Assembly: GCA_027596195.1 (NCBI GenBank)
Contig: JADGJG010000389.1
Location: forward strand, 1-21,671
Direction of reading: 5' to 3'
DNA: 21,671 nucleotides
DNA from: Podochytrium sp. JEL0797
Taxonomy: Eukaryota > Chytridiomycota > Chytridiomycetes > Chytridiales > Chytriomycetaceae
Shown: positions 1 through 7,879 of the stretch, one piece after another
How the letters are laid out: each line of letters opens with the position of its first letter
How positions within the stretch are numbered: position 1 is the stretch's first letter
Notes under the pieces: model-generated
Told to the model about the DNA's origin: nothing
Seen by the model: the letters and a program-made list of their open reading frames with translations, nothing else
Databases searched by the model: none
Position numbers and translations under genes: made by a program

Positions 1-938
1 ATTGTCTGGTTGGTGGACATGTCGAAATACAAACGCGCCTGGTCAAAGTTTTTGATGGCTGGGATGGCGAGTTGTTCGCGTTCGACATTCCTATCAACAA
101 AGTCGTCAAACGAAACGACCTTCGGATCCTGGACAATGTTAGAATTCGAAGAAGAAACAGGAATAAAGAATGGTTTTGTTTGTTTTGTATTTTGTTTATT
201 TTTTTGTGTGTTTTTGATTTTTGAGAAAGGAAGAGGGACAGAAGGAAGGGGAATGGGAGTTTCGTTGCTGTGGTCCAGGAGAGAACATGTCCTCGAAGTC
301 GACTTTTCCCTGAGACTCAGACGGTAACGATCCATGAATCCCGCGCGCCACGACGACGAGGCGACAAAGTCCTCTCTGCGCCGCGCAGCTGCTTCGTCCA
401 GAATCGCATCCGCGAGGAGGGTCAGGGGATCCTTGACGAGTGCCAGCATCCAGTCGCACAGGTCCGAGCAAGACACGCCATGGCCGCGGTTCCGCTGGTC
501 GGCCACGATGGCAAACAGTTTGGCCTCCTCCTGTGGAAACAAGCAACGCACCATGGATGGAGTGGGAGTGAGGGTAGAGGGCACGCCGTCGTAGTCAATA
601 ACAATGTGTTCGAGAGAGGGAATGGGAGTGTCGATTCGAGTGTGGTGTTTGTGTCCTCCGCCCACCATGCGGGTGCCCCATGGCAGATGGAATGAGGCAT
701 GCAATGATTTCCTGTGTTCTCTCAGTGTGTCGATTGATCGCACCCACTTTGAGACCATGGCACGGGAGAGGGAGTGTTGTTTGGCAATGGCTGTGAGTGC
801 ACCAGTGCGTTGTTTGCGGTGTGGGTGTACAGCAATGAGTGTTGTGTTGAGAGTGATGACCTGTTCGGCAATCAATAGTTTGTAAGCGTGAGTGTATTGT
901 TTGCGTATGCCAGTGAGTGATGGGAGTGTGCGAGCCAT
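1..938 (-). CDS. pogo/CENP-B-like DDE transposase, partial (runs off left edge)
   Basis: One open frame runs from an ATG at 936-938 to the left edge without a stop (312 residues visible). Residues about 20-75 form an N-terminal helix-turn-helix (LSRAMVSKWVRSIDTL). Residues about 130-215 resemble a CENP-B-type DNA-binding domain: a run of helices (DAILDEAAARRREDF) ends in a tryptophan-containing helix (SSWRAGFMDRYRLSLR). The last visible residues, NFDQARLYFDMSTNQT, match the start of the DDE_1 nuclease core, where the first catalytic Asp lies in an N-x-D-x context. This order is that of pogo/Tigger transposases of the Tc1/mariner superfamily, which cut and paste DNA in the nucleus. The stretch at about 133-240 is A/T-rich and low in complexity (many K, N, Q, T); it stays open but could hide an intron, though I see no good donor. 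The rest of the catalytic core and the downstream end lie outside the window, so activity cannot be judged. Confidence 0.75.
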   Translation of the reverse strand, partial: MARTLPSLTGIRKQYTHAYKLLIAEQVITLNTTLIAVHPHRKQRTGALTAIAKQHSLSRAMVSKWVRSIDTLREHRKSLHASFHLPWGTRMVGGGHKHHTRIDTPIPSLEHIVIDYDGVPSTLTPTPSMVRCLFPQEEAKLFAIVADQRNRGHGVSCSDLCDWMLALVKDPLTLLADAILDEAAARRREDFVASSSWRAGFMDRYRLSLREKSTSRTCSLLDHSNETPIPLPSVPLPFSKIKNTQKNKQNTKQTKPFFIPVSSSNSNIVQDPKVVSFDDFVDRNVEREQLAIPAIKNFDQARLYFDMSTNQT

Positions 939-1097
939 TTTGTGGTTGAGTCGTTTGTTGGCAAGAAAAGAAACAAAAAATCTCGCATACTTTCCCTGTG
1001 CCTAACCTCTGAATTTCAAATCAAGGTTCAAAACTAAAAAGTGGGAAGTTGCTTCTTGCGGGAGAATCACAGTAACGTTTATTTTAAAAAATCAAAA
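939..1097. promoter_or_regulatory. short divergent intergenic region between transposase and CCDC25
   Basis: This 159-bp gap separates two divergent start codons, so it must hold the promoters or 5' leaders of both genes. It is A/T-rich near 965-1000 and 1080-1097 (the CCDC25 start is preceded by atcaaaa). I see no clear TATA box and no inverted repeat that would mark a transposon end. Confidence 0.4.
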
Positions 1098-2130
1098 ATG
1101 GTCCTGTACTTCTCCACATCGCTCTCTGACAGCGAGGAACCCGTCACCATCTACATGGGCCGAGACAAGTATGAGAACGAGAAGCTTATTGAGCACGGAT
1201 GGGACCAGGTGAGGTTTCCAGGCGTGTGATCGCTGTTCGATTCGCTTCCCATGCAAGGGGTTACGGCATAGTGTGGGCCACAGCTCTGTATCGATTCGAT
1301 TCATGTCTTGTGGATGTTGCATTCGGATCCAATCGTTTGGGACAAGGGCTTGATCAAAGCCGGTCTTTCCATGTGCGAATCGTTTCTCGCCCGATTCATC
1401 TGCCGATTCATCTCGCTACCCCATTCCTGCCAATCTTTGCATCTGTTTCTCATCAATGCACCACTCCGGCCTCTCGCTCAACCCAGGACGTTTGGTTCCA
1501 CGTCGACAAAATCTCCTCTGCTCACGTTTACCTCCGAATGCCAGATGGAATGGCATGGGATGCAATTCCTCAGAGCATCTTGATTGATTGTGGGCAGCTT
1601 ACCAAAGCCAATAGTATTGAAGGTGTGTGTGTGTTTTGTTGCGGTTTCGATCCGAAACATCGCCGGCCTCGTCCCCCGTCACACTCCGATGAACACCATT
1701 CCCCTGACATCCCTCCTCAACAACAGGAAACAAACTCCCCAAACAAACCATCCTTTACACTCCATGGTCCAACCTCAAAAAGACTTCAGGAATGGAAACC
1801 GGCCAAGTCACATTCCACAAGCCCTCCCTCGTGAAAAAAGTCTTCATCCACGACCGCGTGAACGAAATCGTGAACCGTCTCAACAAAACGAAACAAGAGT
1901 TGTTCCCGGACTTGGCGATTCAAAAGATTGAGAAGCAGCGCGAGATTCGGATCGCGCAGCGGGCGTTGGAGAAGCAGTTGAGGTGGGAGGAGGAGGAGCG
2001 AAAGAAGCAGTATAAGGAAGCGGCTGCGCAGAGAAGCTACAAAGGGATTCTTGATGACGAGGAGGGAATGCGGAGTAACAAGTATTATTCGGCTCTGTCT
2101 GTGAAAGAGGCGGAGGAAGATTTCATGTGA
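1098..2130 (+). CDS. CCDC25: CCDC25 homologue (NFACT-R/DUF814 domain protein), 3 exons
   Basis: Spliced model: 1098-1208, 1487-1622 and 1727-2130, giving 216 residues; human CCDC25 has about 208. All junctions are GT-AG (gtgagg...cccag; gtgtgt...aacag) and keep frame. Exon 1 starts [10 protein letters not shown] and contains [18 protein letters not shown]. Exon 2 reads [18 protein letters not shown]...[16 protein letters not shown]. Exon 3 reads [21 protein letters not shown]. These are the conserved blocks of the NFACT-R domain. The C-terminal half (residues about 140-200) is a charged coiled coil rich in K, E, Q and R. The family is related to the ribosome-quality-control protein NEMF/Rqc2. 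Human CCDC25 is also described as a membrane sensor of extracellular DNA, a role that cannot be assumed in a fungus. Intron 1 (278 nt) is unusually long for this window; intron 2 is 104 nt. The ATG at 1098 is chosen because it matches the family N-terminus. Confidence 0.92.
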
Positions 2131-2219
2131 AGATCTCTCCCTCCTTTATTGCCTAGTAAATTCTCGTTTTTTTATTCGCGTGTAGACATGGTGTTTCAGA
2201 TCTTCAAAAAACATCGGGA

Positions 2220-3215
2220 ATGTCACTCTCTTCCGATTGCCTGGCCCTATTCATCCGTTTCCCGCAACTGCTTCCCGTGAACAACGATGCCTGCTGTTTC
2301 AGCGACGCCGGAGTGGTTTGCTCCGGCAATCGAGTGGTGGCGCTGTTGTTGTCTAACCAAAACTTGTTTGGACCGTTTCCTCCGCAGGTCGCAGCATTGC
2401 AACAGCTCCAAAAGATGTGAGTAGTTATTTTATGCGTGGTGTCTCAGTTTCAATGACACTGACTAATTTGCTGCTAATTTGCATGGATTTTTCCAACAAC
2501 CTCCTCAACGGCACAGTTCCAACCGAACTCGGACTGCTATTGCAACTGACCAGCATGTGAGTTGGCCCGAAAATGATATTCTCTTGGCATTGGCCGTTAA
2601 ATACAAACCCCGAAAAATTGCGCTCCAGAAACCTCTCCAACAACTTACTCGACAGTCTCCTCCTCCGTCACTTCCATAACCCTAAAAAGCAACTGCTTCT
2701 CAGACTCGAGCGATATGAATCCAAACTGCCCACTCGCGCCAACCAATTCCACGAATTCCATCGAGCTTGTATCAAGCCCAACGGTTATCAATGGCGTGAC
2801 CATGATTCCAACAATTACACACGTCAAATCAACAATATATGAAGTCTTTACGAGCCCTGCGGTACAGCTTGCTGCAGTGCCAACGTTGGTTCCACTCACA
2901 AACTTGGTTCCATGGATTCCTTCTGGAGCCGCAACATTTCCCATCATTCCCGTGAGCGCAGGAGTAGCTGCGGGTTTTCTATTCTTGGTCATTTGCATTG
3001 CATGCATCTTGTGCAGAAAGGGGCGCAATTCGAAACCAAGGTGATTTTTTTATTGCGCCATTTCTCAGCAAACGACCTTCCTCTCACCATTCACCGAGGC
3101 TGGAAGTAAGTCAGATTCAGAAACTCGGGTACCTGTCAGGACGAACCCGAACGCGTCGCTGTTGAAACGGCAGCTTTCAGATTTCTCGTCGAACGCAAGT
3201 CGCGCTGGCAATTGA
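2220..3215 (+). pseudogene. leucine-rich-repeat single-pass membrane protein, degraded or 5'-truncated
   Basis: The N-terminal part is an LRR cap with the typical cysteine pattern (DACCFSDAGVVCSGNRVVAL), followed by LRRs of the 24-residue plant type (LQKM|DFSNNLLNGTVPTELG; NLSNNLLDS). Then comes a Ser/Thr linker (SITLKSNCFSDSSD), a transmembrane segment near 2940-3020 (VSAGVAAGFLFLVICIACIL) and a basic stop-transfer CRKGR. An intron at 3041-3106 leads to a short cytoplasmic tail ending at 3215. LRR introns sit in phase at repeat boundaries (2417-2484, 2557-2628). Three defects suggest a decayed gene. No signal peptide precedes the cap. The first intron ends in CAT where CAG is expected, at 2482-2484. 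The frame shifts by one between the second repeat and the linker near 2652-2660. It could still be expressed with other splicing, so 'pseudogene' is an inference. Confidence 0.6.
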
Positions 3216-3506
3216 TTTTGTATGGAATTAAACTAAAGCAGAGGGTCCCTCGCGGTCTCACCCACTCCCTGCTGTGCCATTGTATTTATTTATTTATTGA
3301 GGGCCAGTCATCGGGGAGATTTGGGGGGTGGAAGATTGTGAATGGTTCGTGGCTGGTTCACAATTCATGCGGGTGGGATTGCCTAAGTGCAGTGTGTGCG
3401 CCCTTGCGTGGATCGCAAAACGTATAACATGAAAAGATACGCGCCTCTCTGCTTGTAGGACCGCTCCACTTAATGCAACTCTCAAAAGCGCCTGTGGCCT
3501 GCCACA
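3216..3506. other. intergenic stretch with no supported gene
   Basis: This spacer lies between the membrane LRR locus and the F-box/LRR pseudogene. It contains a tattta-type short repeat near 3283-3298 and scattered short open frames in several readings, none with recognisable similarity. I see no RNA gene or repeat here. Confidence 0.4.
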
Positions 3507-4712
3507 GTGTGTGTGTGCGACACGTATTGCTTTCTTCAACCAATCGCTGTGGACTCCAACCAACTGCCACCACCGCCAACCCTCAGCGATCTCTTCACCC
3601 TCCTCCACCAAGTGTCCTCAACCCAGTCGCAAATGCTCGACCAGTCCCGATTAACCCATTCACTCCTCCATCACAGCTCTGTCCTCCGCCATGTCCCGCG
3701 AAATGGCCCACACCCACTGCCACCTGTCTCTCCAAGTCCTGCAGCTCCAAAACCCGACAAAGAAACACTACACTCGATTCACGAGTCTCCCGAGGGAAGT
3801 GGCGGGGCGGATCTTGAGTTGGATTCAACTCAAGCAAGTCTGGAAGCTTCGCAGGCGTCAAAGGCGTTCAACGTGGTGTTGTCTTCCGAGTCGTTTGCAA
3901 GAATGAACCTCGCTCGCTTCGTGCCGCATCCTGACCTCACTGTGACCAAGTCCATCACACCAAGTGAATGGGATCTGATATACTTGATAGCACCGGTCAC
4001 GTATCAACAGGCTAATTGGAAATATTTGATCGAGTTTCGGTGGGGCAGGACAAAGACGACGAGTATGCCTGCCTGGGAAGACGACGACATTCCAGTGGCC
4101 GCTGGGATTCCTGCTGCCATCATGCGGTGCAAGAAGATTTCGAAACTGACGATGTGTTACTCTTCTCTGACCGGGAGGATTCCACACGAAATCGGCTTGT
4201 TGGCATCTCTCACTGTGTTGGAATTGCCAGGAAACAAACTAACTGGTGATATTCCCAACTCTCTTTGCCAGCTGGTTGGTTTGAAAGTTCTGGATTTGAG
4301 TGAGAACCATATCTGTCTGGTCCTTTGCCTCGAGAGCTTGGCTGCCTGGAGAAACTCGAACAGTTGGATATTTCGAGCTGCTCGGTTTCGAGAGATATTC
4401 CGAGTGAGTGGGGTGGTCTCGTCAATCTGCAGTTCCTGAGGCTGAGCTACAACCAGGACTTTTGCGTTATTGGCACAACTCACGAATCTGATTTCTCTAA
4501 GGATTGTGGGATGTTCTCGCTCTGGAACCATCCCTCAGGAGCTGGGCCAACTTGCCAACATGGAGGAGCTGTACCTCGGTCGCAACCGATTGACTGGTGA
4601 GGTGCCTGTGGAATTGATGGCTTTGGAAAGACTTCGCACTTGTTGGTTGCGTGAAAATCTTGGACTCGTATGCTCATTTGAATTTGGTGAAGGAGTGAAC
4701 TTAATAATTTGA
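3507..4712 (+). pseudogene. F-box/leucine-rich-repeat protein, pseudogene with several frame breaks
   Basis: The parts of an F-box/LRR protein occur in order but in different frames. Near 3760-3855 an F-box-like helix pair reads SLPREVAGRILSWIQLKQVWKLRR. The frame then changes at about 3857 (one base missing) into SKAFNVVLSSESFARMNLARF and a linker. LRRs of 24 residues start near 4130 (ISKLTMCYSSLTGRIPHEIG; LTVLELPGNKLTGDIPNS). Two extra bases near 4313 shift the frame into LPRELGCLEKLEQLDISSC. About 11 bases are missing near 4460-4471 before the frame returns with LAQLTNLISLRIVG and ends at a TGA (4710-4712). The same sequence blocks occur in the minus-strand LRR loci in the right-hand repeat (PKQVWILRGLSRSFKG...SFARINLSRF), which confirms the reading. 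F-box proteins normally recruit substrates to SCF ubiquitin ligases; this copy cannot do so unless the breaks are sequencing errors. Confidence 0.7.
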
Positions 4713-4764
4713 CAATTTATAATTATGATCCTCTGCACCCCCAGGGCACTGAATTCCCGCAGCC

Positions 4765-7598
4765 TCAACGCAACTCATACATCATCTCCGCAATCATCTT
4801 GGTCACTTTCGGCCGCTCCGCCATCGCCACAACCAACTCCCCTTCCCACGGCAAAAACAACTCGCGTCTTTTGGTCGACCACCGAGCCACATTCCGCATC
4901 ACCAACAAGGCGGTCAACGGGATCCCCACCAAATCAGGACCGCCATTGTCTCCACCCACATTGTTGCTCTTGAACGTCTTTGGAACGATGGGACGCAGGG
5001 GGGCCGACGAGATATTTGAATCGCCGACATGCGTGCGCACGTGGTGGAACACGGCGGCCCGCGTCGTGGCAGAGGTACCAATACAATTTCCTCCCCAATA
5101 GCACGTAAAACTCGTGCGCGTGATCGGGAAATGCTTGTCGGCAAGGTGTTGCAGGAGTTCCGTCTCGGTCCCAAACTTGACAGGACATTCCGATTTCGCA
5201 CCCTCCTCTTTCCAACGACACTCAAACTCAGGTTCCTTCACCTCCTCCTCCTCTTCCTCCTCCTCCTCCACTGCCACCGCAGCTGCCGCACCCCCACCGC
5301 CTCCAGCAGCTTTACTCGCCGTAAAAGCACTCACCATCCCCGCATGTTGCTGCTGCAACATAGCCATCATGTTCTGCTGCTCCTGCAGGTTCATATTCGG
5401 ATTCTGCTGCATCATGAGGATTTGCTGTTGCTGCATCTGTTGCGCGAGTTGCGCGCTGTAGGTGTCAACTTCGGCCTTGTGCTTGGGCGGGCGGCCGCGT
5501 TTTTTAACGCCAGGGGTCGCGGAGGTCGCGGATGGGTTGTACATGTCGAGGAAGGAAGGTGGTGCGGGGGTAGATTTTGCGGGGGGTGGTAGAGTTGGGT
5601 GGACGGCGGCAGGCGTGGATCCCGAGGCGAGGACTTCGTCGTCCGAGTCGTCTCCGTCGATATCGATTTCCGCGTCGGAATCCTCTTCAATGGCGATGCG
5701 CGACTTTTTGACGGGTGCTGGGGCGGGAGTTGCGGGAGGTGGGGGTGCCGCCTTGAGTTTCACGGGGGCTGGGCTCGACACGTTCGAAGACGCGGCGGTG
5801 GAAACCGGGGTGGACCGGCCCGTCACAGGCTGTTTCGGAGCGGGTTTCTGAAACATCATGGGTGTTGGTACCGTCATGAGCGGTTGCGCGTTTGGCGGCA
5901 CGACTCCACCACCAGCAGCACCCGCCTTCCCTCCTCCACTTCCCGCCGCCACCTTTCTGCGCTTGGCCTTCGGAGCAGCAGCAGCCACACTCGTCTCCAC
6001 AGGTTTCAGTTGCAAAAACCCCATCAACACCGCCACGACATTCCCAGGCTCCGCCGCCTCCACGACCTTCACAACCGCATCGGCCCCCAAACACGAATAA
6101 CAGTACAAAAACTCGAGCACCGTGTACACCATCTCCTCATCCTTCGCGACACGCAACAGCTGAAACGCACGTGCTAGCACGGGCGGGTCCAAATCACACA
6201 AGTGCGCATGATTCGCATCGGTACCACACAACTTGGTCAAACTGCGTACAGCACCCAACAAGAAGGCACGGTCAGTCGACTCGGTCAAGGTTTTTCTCAA
6301 ACACGCAAGGTAGAAATCGTTTCTGCCGCGCAGGGCGATGGAATGCGAAAGGTTGTCGAAAATATCGAGACTGTGGAGCTTGAGCGACAGGTAGAGGCTG
6401 TAGCTCGGCAGCGCGAGGGCTTTGGCCACGATGGTGAGCACGGCGTGTTGCGAAATAAAGAATTTGATGTGGTTGTCGGTGAAACTGAGGTTCCGCAGGA
6501 TATGCATAATTTGCAACACGCGGTCCATCATTTGCGCGGAAGCGTGGTTGTTGAAGAGCGAGAGCTCGCTGTAGTTTGGCAACAGCTGCAGCAGGTGTGG
6601 TGGGCGCGAGTAATCTGGAGATGTTTCGAAATTGTCCATGGCCGTGTTGAGTTTGAGATTGTCAAAGAAGGGATCGGCGTGCGTGAGTATCGCGTCGAGG
6701 AGGCCCGCGATGGAGCCAATGTGGAAATTTGGCGGGGATGTACTGCTGAGGCGCACGAGTTTGTTGAAAGCCCAATCAACTTCGTTCGGGAGACCCGATT
6801 GGAGGGCAAGGAGGAGTTTGTTCTGGGATCCACCCAAGAGATATCGTTCTGTTTGTTTTTGACGGGAGGGTGGGTTGAGAATCACTTCTAATGTCACGAG
6901 GAATAACGTACCGTCGCGCGCAAATTCTTCGACTTTGATGGGAGCCCCGTTTCCACGTTGAGGGGCCACGTAGGTTGTCGCTACAGCCATCGCGTTGGTG
7001 AATTGAGACCGTTCCTTGTTGCTTTTCTTTGGCCCTGCAAAACCACACACCATCGGGAGGCAACGGTAAGGAACAATTGAATCGCAACAGGGTTCCAACA
7101 GTTACCTGTAGCGGTAGCTGCACCGGAAGCAGCCTCCTCATTGATTTTTCTCGCCGCACTCTCCACAACTTTGATCTGTTCAATCGGAACTCCGTAATCC
7201 TTAACCTGAGCGTAGTTGTAGAGATTCAACTTGTACGCCTTCTTGATGACGTAGGCCGAGTTGGTACAGGTGGGCGGGAAGTCGAACGGATTGGCGACCT
7301 TTTGCCAGCCGTGCTCTTCCGAGACCTGTTGACAAGTTAGACCACGTTACTGCAGTTCCAACTCACCTTCTCAAAGCCGCCCGCCCTTTTGACGCCCAAA
7401 TAGATGCGATAAAGATCGAGCTTCTTGCCGCCCAGAATGCCTTCGTGCTGCAGCGAGGTGCTGGTGGCCGGTTGAGTTCAATAAAGAAACTAGGGAGGTC
7501 CTTTACCCGACTTCGCCGTGGAAATCCTGCAGTTCCTGCATAAACTCATAGTACTGCTGTGTGCGCTCGATGCCGTCGTCGCCGTCTTTGAACCGCAT
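4765..7598 (-). CDS. RSC9: RSC9/ARID2-type subunit of an RSC/PBAF chromatin-remodelling complex, 4 exons
   Basis: Spliced model on the minus strand: 7598-7507, 7460-7367, 7325-7106 and 7034-4765, giving 891 residues. All introns are GT-AG and short (46, 41 and 71 nt). The start is supported by an in-frame TAA three codons upstream. Residues about 12-110 form an ARID DNA-binding domain (YYEFMQELQDFHGEVG; KKLDLYRIYLGVKRAGGFEKV; the Trp of HGWQKV). Residues about 190-490 are helical and armadillo-like. A long Pro/Ala/Ser linker follows, with an acidic patch (EEDSDAEIDIDGDDSDDE), an AT-hook (KKRGRPPK, about residue 647), a Gln/Met-rich run and nine glutamates in a row. Two C2H2-like fingers lie at about residues 739-800 (FECRWKEEGAKSECPV; FTCYWGGNC...HHVRTH). 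The C-terminus (RRELFLPWEGELVVAM) matches the end of ARID2/Rsc9 proteins. In yeast, Rsc9 belongs to the RSC remodeller in the nucleus; the combination of ARID, armadillo and zinc fingers is closer to animal ARID2. Confidence 0.88.
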
Positions 7599-7824
7599 CG
7601 AGATTTATGTATCTTTTTTTCACCTAGAAATTTTAAAAGGAAAAATTAATGTAGATATTGTTGTGCATATTGCAGAGAAAAGGGTAAAAAGTACCGTGAG
7701 CGTTTTCTGATGGGGATGCGTCAATCTGAGTACATTCATGAATAACAAAGAAGACACAAAAAAAAATTTCATCCCTCCCTCGTCACCCATTCCATGCAAA
7801 ATCAAACTCAATCACCAAGCCAGA

Positions 7825-7878
7825 GTGTTGTTCATACGACCACGCTAGCTCAGCAAGGAGTTAAACTTTAAACAACAC
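7825..7878 (-). repeat. 8-bp inverted repeat directly after the Fanzor stop; possible guide-RNA hairpin
   Basis: On the minus strand, GTGTTGTT at 7878-7871 begins two bases past the Fanzor stop codon and is perfectly complementary to AACAACAC at 7832-7825. The loop is 38 nt and contains a smaller gctgagctagc palindrome-like element. In TnpB and Fanzor systems the guide RNA is transcribed from the 3' end of the nuclease gene and its downstream flank, so a structured element here is in the expected place. The stem alone is short and could arise by chance. The remaining 3' flank up to the RSC9 start at 7598 is A/T-rich and shows nothing else I can name. Confidence 0.35.
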
Positions 7879-7879
7879 C

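Noticed and set aside
5029..6177. Several long plus-strand open frames opposite RSC9/ARID2
   Set aside because: They are shadows of the GC-rich, low-complexity linker of RSC9; none shows a domain.
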